This document shows, piece after piece, positions 34,785 through 47,463 of a DNA stretch of 64,000 bases; position 1 is the stretch's first letter; every line of letters begins with the position of its first letter. The notes beneath the pieces were generated by a model, which was not told where the DNA came from, ran no database searches, and saw only the letters and a program-made list of their open reading frames with translations. This stretch comes from Agrocybe praecox (lineage: Eukaryota; Basidiomycota; Agaricomycetes; Agaricales; Agrocybaceae): contig OZ024848.1 of assembly GCA_964017145.1 (NCBI GenBank), positions 136,501 to 200,500 on the forward strand. The letters run 5' to 3'. Position numbers and translations under genes: made by a program.

Positions 34785-36945
34785 TCACGGAAGATTTGAA
34801 GACCCACGAGCCCTGCCGGCGATATCCTGAAGCCGAGTCTTGGGAATAGCGTCAGAATATGCTTTGCGAGCGAGTCGAGTTTGGGTCTTTTGCTCATATG
34901 CATATGCGAAGCCAATCAAGTCGTACTCCGAAAAGGCTGTCCCAAGAAAAGAGAGCCCAATCGGCATGCCAGGGGCTGGATAGAAAGTTAAGGGTCCAGC
35001 AGAGCCTATAGTCACATTGTCGGGGTAGAAGCCCATGGGTACTACAAATCTTTTTCATCAACAATTAAACACGTAAAGATACTAACGACCGATTTACCTG
35101 TGACGATTGGATAGCCTGCAATGGCTGTATAATTTTTAGAGGGCATAAATCGGTGCACGGTCAGAACTTTGAGCATGTCATACCGGAAGGGACAGTTGCG
35201 AGCCTCGAAGCAGGCATGGGTAAGACAAGAGCGTCTAGATTGAAGTTTTTCAGTGCTGCATCAATACCGCGGATGGCACCCAGGTCTTTGTCGAACGCAA
35301 GACTTCGGTAGAACGAAGCGTTTCTGCCTGTAGTAGCTTCAGCCGCTATTAAGCTGCATAAAAATGTGCATGAATTATAGTACAACGAAATGGAAAAAAT
35401 AGACATAAACTTACTCGCTCTGGGAGCTGAAGCCTTCTGGCTCTTCTGCCGCAGCGTTAGCGTCATTAAACGCAATTAGCTCCTTGAGAGAGCGAACACC
35501 GGAAGGATTGTCCAATAACGTTTGGAAATATTGATTTATTTGAACCTTTGGATCGTGGAGTAAGTTTTATTCCGAGAAAACCTGATGTCTGGGATTACCT
35601 TGAAGTTAACATTTGTTACAACCGACTCGTTCTTTGACACGAATATTTCCTCGGCAGAAGGCAGGTCGGCTGGGTCAACTATTGTTGCGCCCAATTCCTT
35701 GAGGATCTCTAGCGACTGTTTGAACAGGACATCCACGAATGGATCATTCCCATTTAGGGTGCTATTCAGGAAGACACGTCTCGGTATGCCTATGCGTTTG
35801 CCTCGAAGTGCATGCTTGTCGAGCGCTTTAGTGTAAATGGGAAGGGTATCTGGCTGGGTCAAAGTAGCAGGGTCATTTTCATCCTTTCCAGAAATGATGG
35901 AGAGAACGACTGCGGCGTCAGCTACCGATCGGGCAATCGGACCTATGGTATCCTGATGCTCAGAAACAGGTATAACTAGATGTCGTTCAATTTCCGTGTA
36001 TAAGTTACACAAGAATGAACATACCTCCAGCACGCGAAGTCAAGCCGACAGTGGGCTTAATTCCCACCAAATTGTTATTTGCCGAGGGGCAAGTTATACT
36101 GCCATCTGTTTCGGTCCCAAGAGATACTGTCGCAAGTCCAATAGAGGTAGCGACCGCAGACCCAGACGAGGAACCGCAGGGATCACCATTAACAAAATAA
36201 GCACTTGTGCACTGTCCTCCTCTTCCGGACCATCCTGAGGCCAGGTTTCCTCTGAAGTGAGCAAACTCGGAAAGATTGGCTTTACCTAGCACGGAAGACG
36301 GTCAGTAATATTGCCATAACATTTTTATGGAATTACCAACCGAGGATAATGGCACCTGCCTTTCGAAGGCGTTTGACGACACCCGCATCGTCTGGAACGA
36401 CAGATCCCAGCAGAGAAAAGGAACCAGCAGTGGTATTCATTCCTATAAACAGTTCATATGAGATAGCACCACACAGCCAACAAGCACCACAGTTAACCTT
36501 CCGATGGTGCAGTAGCGATATTATCCTGAAGTAAATATTGAGCCACCTTCATTCAATCTTCAGGGAAGAATATTACCTTGATAAGAATTGGGATACCATG
36601 CAGCAGTGATCGCTTCCCTGAAAAAATTCTTTCTTTGTCCAAAGCCGCAGCCTGAGCTATTGCATGTGGATTAATTTCCAGAATGGCACGAAGGGCTGGT
36701 CCTATTAAGTTGACTTCGTCTATACGAGCAAAATATGTCTGACATAGGAATTGAAATTATGTTTGACTGATAAATAATTCGGAACCCACCTTGACTAGAT
36801 CGACGCTCGTAAAATGATCACTATCCAATCCATCCTGCAGTTCCAGGATGGATGCTTCGTATAAATCAGGATAATGTTCACTGGTAGATATCCCAGAAAT
36901 TATGCAAAGAGCAAAGCAGAGGAGCTTGAACCAAAATTTCAACAT
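34785..36945 (-). CDS. Amidase-signature hydrolase, paralog 1
   Basis: A multi-exon gene on the minus strand with ATG at 36945 and stop at 34785. The last exon is 35041-34785. The N-terminus MLKFWFKLLCFALCIISG is a signal peptide or anchor. The amidase-signature catalytic elements are all visible. They are the Lys in HGIPILIKDN, the cis-Ser in DGSITCPSA, and the Ser nucleophile in the Gly/Ser-rich DPCGSSSGSAVA. Next come QDTIGPIARSVADAAVVLS, RIGIPRRVFLN, DALVLPMPAS and the C-terminal FSEYDLIGFAYAYEQKTQ. The fold cleaves amide (or ester) bonds using a Ser-cisSer-Lys triad. Substrate cannot be read from sequence. Fungal secreted relatives are often annotated as acetamidase- or glutamyl-amidotransferase-A-like. 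Two close paralogs lie 6-10 kb downstream in the same orientation. Confidence 0.85.
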
Positions 36946-37511
36946 CCTAAGCGCAGAAACGGTAGGCCTCAAGATATGAATGTATTCCCGAATTCAAAAA
37001 CCATTGCCAGACTTTTAAGAGAGGAGTAAAGTGACCAAAAATCCGTTTCAGTCGCAAGTATGACCTAACAATAACAAGTGGTATCTCAACAGCTTGAGAC
37101 GTCCCACGCAGTCGTAGTATCGCAAAAATCCAAGTTACGCTTGGTAAGTAGAAACATACTTAAATTTCGTTGTTAGATGACATATTGCATCAGTTGTATC
37201 ATGGTCCAGTTGCTAAGCCTATCCAAAGGGTGGAAAATCCCAGATTGAGTAAAAATGGTGGTGTTAGTTGCTCGCTACGCGTTGGCTACGCTCATGGGTA
37301 TGGGTGTCCGGCCGAGCACTTTTCCCGAACAAACAAAGCCAAAGTTTAGCTGAGCCCTGGACGTGCCACGCGGGCCAACACTAAGTGACGTCACGTGTAT
37401 GTGCACTTATGAGCTTGTACGGAGTCTGGTACGCCATCACTGGCCAGTGGCCACCGACGTGTTCTTTAACAGTTATCTCCTAGCCAACAGGCTTTACAGC
37501 AAGCTGGAGCA
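36946..37511. other. Divergent promoter region, amidase 1 and transporter
   Basis: About 0.57 kb separate the two divergent start codons. A block near 37270-37345 (TCCGGCCGAGCAC, CCGAACAAACAAA) loosely matches 8790-8880. No gene is seen. Confidence 0.45.
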
Positions 37512-40205
37512 ATGACAGGCTTCTCTAGTCTGCCTATAGCCCAGGAAGAAGGCCATGCAGACGAACAACAAAAGTTCAGGGGTGTCTCTAGGATCCTTGG
37601 ACCTCGATGGGCGCATCTTCCAACCATAACTGTAGGATTGCTGGGCGTACAGATATTCTGGAGTGTGGAAATGTCATACGGTACGAGGTCATAACCTCTG
37701 GTGCTCTGTCGTCTGCTCAAGATCCATAGCTTCACCCTATTTATTGTCTCTTGGATTATCAAAATCGAGCATGGCAGTAGTATTCGTCGCAGGACCGCTT
37801 TCTGGATTGATTATGCAGCCTCTGATCGGTGAGCATCAAAAAAATTAAATGAACTGCAGGCTACTGACTTTGGAAACGCAGGCGTAATGGCAGACAACTG
37901 TACTTCGCATTTCGGACGTCGGAGACCTTATATGTTGCTTGGGACAGTCATTTGTATGGCTGCTATGCTGTTGTTGGGCTTTACACGCCAAGTAGCATCA
38001 ATATTCACTGGGTGGAAGACCCATGCTGTAAGATATACTTGACTTGGAAATTGACATCTATTGAATCGTCTATCAGAATGATATACTCACAATTTGGCTT
38101 GCGGTTTTGTCGATATATTTGATCGATTTTTCAATAAATGCAGGTAATTAATTTCGTCTCTTTTTCTCTGCAACAGAGCATACTGAAAAATCTCCAGTCC
38201 AAGCCGTAGATCGCGCTCTTCTCGTGGATACATTGCCATCGACGGAACAGGCCGCAGGGAATGCATGGGCTGCTAGAATGCTAGGTGTTGGGAGTGTTGT
38301 CGGGTTCTTTGTGTCAGTGCTCATGCAATTCTCTGCATTTTTTATTATTGAATCATATACAGTGGAAATATAGATCTACCTCATCTTCTGCCTCTCTTAG
38401 GAAATTCGCAACTTGAGGTTCTCTCCGTCGTCGTGTCTTTACTTCTCCTTGGCGGACATTTACTCATGGCCGGCCTCGTCAAAGAAAAGATACTGCTAAA
38501 ATCTTCAAGCGTCAATGGGTAAGCAAAAATCATGGTTTTCTCTCTCCAATACTCATAAGTCTTCCAGCAAGTCCAACAGAAAAACCTTCACGCAGGAAGT
38601 AAAAGACATATGGTATAACATGCGTACTCTTCCCCGCGTCATTCGTCAGATTGTCAGTGAAGCATTGAATCGTACTCTCCAGTTACTGACTCTTCCTGAA
38701 TTCAGTGCTTGATTCAATTCTTGTATGTGCCGACCCTTGCTCGGTCATCATCATTCGTCTTACAGAACCTCTAGCGCATGGATAGCCTGGTTTCCAGTAT
38801 TATTTTACAGTACCATCTATGTTGGTGACCTGCACAAACGCTCGTCTCCCATTGCCACGAATCAAGAAGACCAAGCTGTGCTGGACGCTGAAGCAACACG
38901 ACTAGGCTCAAGAGCATTATTCTTCTCAGCACTCCTCTCACTTTTCGTAAATCTCACACTACCTCTGTTTGTTTCTGAAGCTGCTGGTGGCTCCAATGGC
39001 TCCGGATCTGGACCTGCAAGGTATGGCGAGACTTGGTGGGAGCGGATATTTCGTGTGCCGAAGAGTATGCAGATACACCTAGCAACCTTGTGGGCTGTCA
39101 GCCATTTTGTATTTGCAGCTTGTATGGCAGCTACGTTGTGAGTATTTCTCAACTAATATAACAGTATAACGATGCTTATACCTCATCTTTTGCTGTTAGC
39201 TTCACGCATAGCGTCTGGGGCTCAACTTTAATTATTACTGTTACTGGCTTCTCCTGGGCAATCACGCAATGGGCACCATTTTCTCTAGTAAGAGCATCCA
39301 ATCAAGTCCTTCAATTCTTGGTTTTTCTTATGCCAACATACGTCTCACAGCTGGCGGAAGCTATATTGACTGAACCAGCTAACCATACCTCGGAAGAGGG
39401 GGCGGGGAGTATCAGACTCGCTGACACACGGACAAGGCGTAGGACGAGTGGGGAACATGAAGGCGACGCGTTCCTTCCAAGGAATGGAAATGAGTCGGAT
39501 AATGATTTTGACGAGAATGAGGAAGCTTTGCGAGAGGAAAGGAGGAGGGTACTGAGTAACTCGGGTGCCCAATTAAGCCGGATAGACCTGCATACGCCCG
39601 ATCCAAATGACGATGATGATTATGAATTCGTCCCAGGCAATGAAGATGGCAGAGAAACACAGGGTGCGAGTCGAGCTCGTGAAAGACCAAGCACTCTGAG
39701 CGCGAAAGCGGGTATCATCCTGGTAAGTTTTCTATGCTTATAGTAAATTGTTCGACACCCTCATTTAACTTCTCTAGGGAATTCACAACATATTTATCGT
39801 CATCCCACAATTCCTCGTGACCGGCTTTTCAGCTATCTTATTTGCTATATTTGACCCAACGAAACCTGGCATTCCAGCGCACCGCGCGCCTGTAGCACCC
39901 GCACCGCCGAATCCTATCGGTGTAGGCAATGATACTGCATTATTAATCAAGAATGCCACATTGGCTGGGGCAGCCAGAGCAAGAGAAATGCTCTTTGACT
40001 TACACGGAAGAGCAGACGTAGGGGATGGTGTTCCATCGTATTCCAATTCTGTCGTTTACATCTTCAGGTGAGCACGCTTGCCAATCGAGATATAATCTTT
40101 GAGTAAACGATCGTTAACCGTTTCTGGACCAGAATTGGCGGCATTGCTGCTTCGTTTGCTTTTGTGATGTGTTGGAGGCTTTCGAGAGAGATTCGCCATA
40201 AGTGA
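37512..40205 (+). CDS. GPH-type (SUT-like) sugar:proton symporter
   Basis: Thirteen exons (37512-37680, 37730-37828, 37882-38027, 38077-38143, 38198-38312, 38363-38518, 38568-38652, 38706-38722, 38775-39137, 39200-39287, 39351-39722, 39778-40067, 40133-40205) join in frame to 679 residues with about twelve hydrophobic segments. Signatures of the glycoside-pentoside-hexuronide/sucrose transporter family include SPYLLSLGLSKSSM, AGPLSGLIMQPLIGVMAD and FGRRRPYMLLG. FAWIAWFPVLFYSTIYVGD follows near the middle. A long acidic loop (about residues 450-560, with DDDDYEFV) precedes the last helices. Plant and Schizosaccharomyces pombe relatives import sucrose or maltose with protons, so a disaccharide or alpha-glucoside substrate is likely here. 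Divergently transcribed from amidase 1. Confidence 0.86.
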
Positions 40206-40564
40206 GCAATTAACTCTTGTGGACCTTCAGAACTGATATGCTACTTCTGTGAAGATTGTAATTTATTACTATAACGTTACCTTTGTGTATAATGTTTCAA
40301 TAGAATTATCATAAGTGATACCCAGAGGAATGCACATTATCCAGGAACATACTGGATATTTTACAAATCCCATGCTCAAGGCATTCCTGAAGGGAGCTCA
40401 AAGAATGGACATTGTCACCAAGTTGGGTTGTCGCATCCGATGTTGTATTCTCTCAGCAAGTGAGGATACGATACAATACGCGTCCCGTCAATGGTAATTG
40501 CTTAGCTTTGAATTCAGGCTTTCAGTACATTTTCAACATTTTCATATATATAGGGCTTAATAAG
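40206..40564. other. Convergent 3' flanks
   Basis: Spacer between the transporter and the CorA-like gene. No gene is seen. Confidence 0.5.
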
Positions 40565-42437
40565 TTAATATACACTTCGCGCTATGGAACCATATATAGA
40601 TCGGTGTATACTATTCGGGAGACTGACCGTAGGTCTTTCGAGATTTTGATTTTGAACTTGCAAGTTCTTCTCCGACGCGTCATCCTGTACTAATTGTACT
40701 TGGTTTAACTCCAGTGTCTTTCTTCCGCGCTGCCAGATTACCCATATAAGAAATACCAGGGCCGTAAGAGGAATGGTTATCACTGGAAATAACCACCAAT
40801 CAGAAGAAACTGAAAGGACCTGACGACCGTTGGAGTCGGTTTCAGAAAAGAAAATCATTCCAAAGAACCCCTGAAGTGAGAAGTCAGTAATTCTGTATAT
40901 AGGTGAGGATGGAGATATCGGTACAGAGACAAACGATCCAGGAAGGAAAAACATAGTAACAGCTGCCATCCTGTCATAACCCTCAGAATGCAATCCAATT
41001 GATCAGGAGAAAATGAGTTTTTTACGCACGTTATCATGGAGGAACTGTCTTTCTGAGTAGCCACCGATATTTTTGTGGTCAGTCGCGCAATATCAAGGTT
41101 GGTTCTGCTATCTCCTTGAGCCGTCAGATTGAACAAGAGAGCGATCCTAATCCCTGTCCTCTCGATGTAATTATTGACCCATCTCTTCATGTGATCGGCG
41201 CGAGAGTCTATCAGTGCAATGGACTCCGAAACAGAGCTGAGTGCCTGAGGATGAACATTATTGCCGTATAAAGTGATAGCATCTAGATATTTCGACCGCA
41301 CATCTAGCAGAAACTTGAGCCTACTTTGCAAATCAGCCAGATTTTCCTTTGTGACGTTCAGCCTCTGTGATAACGAATGCAAATTCTCCATAGGAAGGGT
41401 ACTCGCTGTTACAGCTACGTTGAAGTTCGCTTCCTATAGCAAAATGTTATTTTAGACGACATCGGTATTCACATACGTTAGCTTACATATTGGAGTAACA
41501 TCGACCGTAGAGAGGTACCTGCAGCACCAAGCTTATGCATTGAATCTTCCGCCATGAAAGTGTCTACAGCGAACGGACGAAGAAGAAGACTGGCCGTCCG
41601 ACCTTCTGCACAAGTGAATATGCTTTGCTTGAAATCTTGAGATGGGTTATATATGATGTATGTCATAGACGCATGGCGTAAATGGTAAGAAACCCAGATG
41701 TGTGCCGGATTGCTAGCCAAATCGAAAGTGCATTGATAAAAAGCATCTGTAGGGTGGCGGATGTGCAATCGACCATGCTATCAGATGACCTTGTTCCAGC
41801 GTCAAAGAACTCGTAGCTTACCCACGCTAACAGGTGTCCCTGTGTCGTCGTAGCGTACAAGAGATCCTTGCCCTAGATTAAGCTGTTCAGAGCCTGCGTA
41901 TGGGTGCATATGACTGAAGAAAAACAGTGGTACGCCGAATGTTCGATGGAGCCATAGGCCCGTTGAATCGATGGCAAGGGGCCGCTCGACGTTGGACTCC
42001 GAATTAAGCGCTGCGCTGCACGTAGGATCTGTCACAAAACTAGAGAAGTAAAAATAAAATTGATACATGAAAATATTCATTTATACTAGGGCACAGTACA
42101 AACATTATCCTCGATTTTTTTCCGATACCGGTGGACTAAAATAAAAATAAAATCGTTTAACTATAGATTCCCCACAGCATCGAGTGTGAAATGATATTAC
42201 ACTTACGTATATCGTAGAGCAATATTGAGCAAATTGAGCAGGCGAAATAAATCTTTCCGAAAGAATTCCGCCGGTTTCCTGGAATTCAATGTAATCCAGA
42301 ATAGTTGATGGTGCCGCCTCTCTCCAAAGAGCAGGATCATTGCTCGGAGGGCTAATTGTCAACAACCCTCCAAATAATGGTCGAATTTCGAACTCTGGGT
42401 GAGTAAGTTCGTCAAGTACCTCGCCATGACTACCCAT
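40565..42437 (-). CDS. CorA-like membrane protein (divergent GMN motif)
   Basis: Minus-strand multi-exon gene, ATG 42437 to stop 40565. Exon 1 ends near 42210 in YVIHRYRKKIEDNVCTVP across the first intron. A ~300-residue soluble part follows with FVTDPTCSAALN, LWLHRTFGVPLFFFSHMHPY and DAFYQCTFDLASNPAHIWVS. A predicted long helix comes next (LHSLSQRLNVTKENLADLQS, RADHMKRWVNNYIERTG). Two membrane helices end the protein: VTMFFLPGSFVSGFFGMIFF and WWLFPVITIPLTALVFLIWV. The soluble domain, long stalk helix and terminal hairpin are the CorA architecture. The GMN pore motif is replaced by GMI, as in many fungal CorA-like proteins of unknown transport activity. Intron positions inside the middle part are approximate, and the start could lie further upstream. 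Confidence 0.65.
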
Positions 42438-42632
42438 GATAATGGTAGTTACTGATAAAAGGCAATAAACCTCGTTCGAACACTTTGCCCCTTTGGCCTT
42501 GACAGGTTCCTGATGCAATCAACAGTGTGGACAAAACCAACTTATTAAGTAACAGCATGTACTCCAACTTGAATATCTCCAGTGCTTGCAAAAATTATAA
42601 TCAAGCAAACCTTATCAAGTATAAAATACACG

Positions 42633-44951
42633 TTATGTCTTTCCAACAATATCTCTCAACTGAGTTTTAGGAATAGCCGCAGGGAAAGCTTTACGAGACA
42701 AACGAGTGTGTGTTGCCTGCTCGTAAGCAAAGGCAAGACCAATCAGCTCGAACTCTGAAAATGCTGTCCCAACGAAGGAAAGACCAAATGGTACTCCTGG
42801 GGCTGGGTAAACTGTTAATGGACCAGCAGGTCGGATTGTGACGTTGTCAGGAAAAAATCCTAGGGGAACTGTAGGACGGAGTCTATCAAAATTAGTCCGA
42901 AGCGAGAGAAATATTTCACTCGCCTGTTACTATAGGGTACCCTGCAATAGCTGGACGGCAGAGAGTTAGAGCGGTTTTATTGTGGTGAGTAAGAGTAGCA
43001 TACCTGCAGGTTGGGACGTGCGACCTGATCCAGGTAAGACAAGCGCATCCAATTTATGGGTTTTCAGCGCTGCATCAATGCCTCGGGTTCTTCCCAAGTC
43101 ATGGTTAAATGCGAGCGACTCAAAGTACGTTGAGTTACGACCGGTGGTAGATTGGGCACTAATAAGACTAAAGAATGTAATTTTAGAAGGAAATGATGGA
43201 TAAAGTAGCAAAAAACTCACACTTCCTGAGATTCGAAACCTGGCCCGGGCTTTTCAAGTTCAGGATGAGCATCATTGAAAGCAACAATATCAGCAAGACT
43301 CCGAACACCGGTAGGGCTATCCAGTAGTCCCTCGCAGTACGCGTTAATTCCAATCTTTAAAGCGGGAAGAGTTAATACTATACTCAGGCGGTTCAGTAAG
43401 AACCGAATCATAGAAACTGACCTTGATTTCAATTCTACCGACAAGGGTTTCATTACCAGACTTGATAATTTCATCCGCAGAAGGTATATCTGCTGGATCT
43501 ACAATAATAGCTCCTAACTTCCTCATAGTCTCCAACGCTTGTTCAAAGACCGAATTTATGTAGGGATCATCACCCGTTATAGTGTTGTTGAGGAACACAC
43601 GACGAGGTACACCAATCCGTTTTCCACGCAATGCATCCTTCTTTAATGCCTTGGTAAAATCGGGTACCATTGAAGGCTGAGCGAGAGTGAAGTTGTCATT
43701 GGGATCTTTTCCTGCAATAATGGACAGAACAATGGCTGCATCCGCTATAGCTCTCGTCATCGGTCCAATGGTATCCTGCTGAGAACTAATTGGGATTACT
43801 ATGAAAAGAGGCATTGAGTATGGACTAATATTTTATACGAGGTCGTTAGTCGTACATACCTCCCGCTCTTGACGTCAAGCCGACGGTGGGCTTTATCCCA
43901 GCCAGATTATTATGACTAGAAGGACAAGTGATGCTCCCATCTGTTTCTGATCCCAAAGATACTGCAGCCAAACCGATAGATGTGGCTACCCCAGAGCCAG
44001 AGGAAGATCCACACGGATCGGCATTTTCGTAGTAAGCTCCCGAACACTGTCCTCCTCTGCCTGACCAGCCTGATGAAATATTGCCCCTGGCATAAGAGAA
44101 TTCAGACAAGTTGGCCTTCCCTAAAGACGAAAGGTGCTTAAATTGCTGCTTTCAGAACAAGTCAGAAGAGCGTACCCAGAATGATTGCACCTGCTTTCCG
44201 CAGACGTTTCACTACGCCTGCATCTTCAGGAACTATGGATCCAAGGAGACTGTATGACCCGGCGGTCGTATTAAGACCTAAGATCGTCGCAGCAAGATTC
44301 GAGTCAGGTCAAGCGATTGAGCAAAGAATACGGATCTACCTTCCGAAGCAATAGTCGCAATATTATCCTGAGTCAAATGAGCGTCAGGTTCATTATGAGC
44401 TACAAATTCCTTACTTTCAAAAGTATTGGGATACCATGTAAGGCAGAACGTTTGCCCGATATCTTGCGCTCCTCGTCGAGGGCGAGAGCTTGCGACAACG
44501 CGGAAGGATTTACCTCAAGGACGGCACGAAGAGCTGGACCTTCTAAATTGACTTCCTGGATGCGTGCAAAATACGCCTACAAAGAAGGTTGATAAGTTTT
44601 CTGCAAGCCATCTTGAGGAATTCTTCTGACCTTGACCAGATCAACGCTAGAAAAGTGCCCAGCATCCAACCCAGCTTGAAGTTCTAGCACCGAAGCTTCA
44701 TATAAGTCAGGGAATTCTATGATCGTGTCACGTTCTTTCGTCGTTAGTCGATGGGCCAGTTGAAAGCATGCAGCTAGTACAAGCAGCACGAAAAGCAATC
44801 TCTTAAACACAGAAGAGGTTCTTAAAATATCCTTCCGATCCTGTTCATCAGAACCGGATTCCGGGTCTATCTGGAAATTTGAGTCAAACAAGTCGAGAAA
44901 AGTCGTAAATGGAGAATCATTTACCCCCTTATCCTTGCGCGCCGTTGCCAT
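42633..44951 (-). CDS. Amidase-signature hydrolase, paralog 2, with N-terminal extension
   Basis: Multi-exon, ATG 44951 to TAA at 42633. The triad elements are intact: HGIPILLK (Lys, followed by an intron and DNIAT), DGSITCPSS (cis-Ser) and DPCGSSSGSGVA (Ser nucleophile). The end FSEFELIGLAFAYEQATHTR and AIPKTQLRDIVGK matches paralog 3 closely. Unlike its paralogs, the hydrophobic leader (FKRLLFVLLVLAACFQL) is preceded by a ~48-residue polar stretch. That makes a type II membrane anchor more likely than a cleaved signal peptide. The catalytic domain would still face the lumen or outside. The next gene, the CorA-like one, starts about 200 bases further downstream on the same strand. Substrate unknown. 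Confidence 0.84.
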
Positions 44952-45294
44952 CAGAAATCTGCAGTTCACTGGTGTGTGGTATCAGAATAGAGAAGGAAGT
45001 TATAAGGAAAAAGCATTGTCTTAGTCATGATGTACCCGGCGTAGTCGAGTCTTGATGTGAGGTAATGAATGATTGCTGCGCACGTAGGCTGAAATGTCAC
45101 ACGTATGGTCATCGGTGCATGCGTAATGTGAAAAATTCCCGCAAGTTAGATCAAAATGCACTTTATAACTGGCAGTGAAATTTGAATTTGTACAGGATCA
45201 TTCATGCCGCATGATCAAGTATACTGGTCTAAACTTTCTCCAAAATATAAAAGAATATACGAATCTCACATGGCTGACGACAAAAAGCCAAAGC
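44952..45294. other. Promoter of amidase 2 and 3' flank of amidase 3
   Basis: A spacer of about 340 bases within the amidase tandem pair. No additional gene is seen. Confidence 0.5.
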
Positions 45295-47463
45295 TTAGGC
45301 CTTGCCTACAATATCTTTCAGCTGTGTCTTCGGAATGGCAGCAGGGAAGGCCTTGCGAGCCAAGCGTGTTTGGGTCTTCTGTTCATAGGCGAAAGCGAAC
45401 CCAATCAAATCGAATTCCGAAAACGCAGTTCCTAGGAAGGAGAGGCCAAACGGCACGCCAGGAGCTGGATAGACAGTAAGGGGGCCCGCGGATTGGATTG
45501 TAACGTTGTCGGGGTAGAATCCTAGAGGAACTGAGAGCATCATGAGTACGATTGAATAGAAAAATACACTAGCATGATAATTACCAGTGACAATAGGGTA
45601 ACCAGCAATAGCTAAGACGCATGTTCATTAGACTATCGATACAGTTTCATTCAAGGCGTCAGAGACATACCAGCAGGTACTGTGGTAAATCCAGGAGCAG
45701 GTAAAATAAGAGCATCCAGATTATGCGTTTTCAAGACGGCATCGATGCCCCGCGCCCCGCCTAACTCGTGGTCGAACGCAAGGGACTGGAAGAAGGTTGC
45801 GTTACGTCCGGTAGTCGCCTCCGACTCGATGAGTCTGCAAATTTTTTGAGTTTGAACATCTCTGAAAGAACGCATTGGACGTTGACATACGTATTTTGAG
45901 AAGTGAAATTTACAGGTTTTTCGAGGGTAGGATTGGCGTTGTTGAATGCGATAAGGTCAGCTAAGCTCCGAACGCCAGATGGATTTTTCAGTAGGCCTTG
46001 ATAGTAAGCGTCGAGCTCGATCTAAAAATATATGGTTCATCAATGACACGGAACGTTTGGTTATGGAAGCTGAAAGGTCAAACCTTGAAATCAATATCCA
46101 GCACAATAGTTTCGTTGTTAGAGTTGACAATTTCTTCAGCAGAAGGCATATCTGCTGGATCGACAACTGTAGCCCCCAGTCCCCTGATGGTATTCAAGGC
46201 TTGCTCAAATACTACATTAACGAAGGGATCGTTTCCGGAAATACTGTCGTTCAAGAAAACGTGGCGAGGAACACCGATGCGCTTGCCACGCAGAGCATTT
46301 TTGTTCAGTGCCCGGGTAAAATCAGGAACGATAGGAGGTTGGACGAGGGTAAAATTGTCGTTAGGATCTTTGCCAGCAATGACGGATAAAACAATCGCGG
46401 CATCTGCTATGGATCTTGTTATTGGTCCGACAGTATCCTGATGGGAGGATATGGGGATGACTACAAAGAACTACTTTAGAAAGAAAAAAATAATGTGCAA
46501 AGAAAGAACGCATACCTCCTGCTCTCGATGTTAAGCCCACAGTGGGTTTTATACCAGCCAGGTTATTGTTACTTGTAGGACAAGTGATGCTACCATCCGT
46601 CTCCGATCCTAGAGTGACTGCAGCCAGTCCAATCGAAGCTGCTACTCCAGAGCCAGAGGAAGAACCACATGGGTCAGCATTTACGAAGTAAGCGTTGGTG
46701 CATTGTCCCCCTCTTCCTGACCACCCGGAGGCAAGGTTGCCTCTGAAATGAGCAAATTCCGACAGATTGGCTTTCCCTATGTTCTTGGATTGAGCAACAG
46801 GACTGTTTCTACGAGATCGATAACAAACTGACCTAGAATGATTGCACCTGCTTTACGCAGGCGTTTGACGACCCCAGCATCGTCGGGTACAATAGAACCT
46901 AGGAGACTGAAAGAGCCTGCGGTTGTATTTAGACCTAGATGCAATATTGGTTCATTTTAACGTTTCGGAGACGTAGGTATGATTTTATTACCTTCCGAGG
47001 CGATAGTGGCAATATTATCCTATGTGGGAATTAGAAGGTAGATATCGATACCGTAGGGGAACTCACTTTGAGAAGGACAGGGATCCCATGCAACGCTGAT
47101 CGTTTGCCAGATATTTTGCGCTCCTTGTCCAAAGCAGCAGCCTGGGCTAAGGCGGATGGGTTCGTTTCGAGAACTGCACGGAGAGCAGGGCCTTTCAAGT
47201 TCACCTCATCAATGCGAGCAAAGTACGCCTATAACCAGTATTAGGTTTATAGTAAAGAAATGCAAAATTCCTCGTACCTTGACCAAATCAACACTAGAAA
47301 AATGACCAGCATCCAATCCCTCTTGAAGTTCTAGCACCGATGCTTCATAAAGATCAGGGAACTGAACGGGCTTTGCGTCCTTTTCGGTTGTTATTCCTTG
47401 TACGAGTTGGAAGTACGCGACCACTGCGAGCAGTACAATGAACCACAGTTTGGTTGCAGACAT
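45295..47463 (-). CDS. Amidase-signature hydrolase, paralog 3
   Basis: Multi-exon, ATG 47463 to TAA at 45295. Signal peptide MSATKLWFIVLLAVVAYFQL, then FPDLYEASVLELQEGLDAGH shared almost exactly with paralog 2. The catalytic elements are HGIPVLLK (Lys), DGSITCPTS (cis-Ser) and DPCGSSSGSGVAAS (nucleophile region). GWSGRGGQC precedes the nucleophile, as in all three copies. Introns visible after DLVK, after the catalytic Lys, after ASEG and after TSRAG recur at equivalent positions in the paralogs. Most likely a secreted amide-bond hydrolase. It forms a head-to-tail pair with paralog 2, and high similarity suggests they duplicated after paralog 1 split off. Confidence 0.86.
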
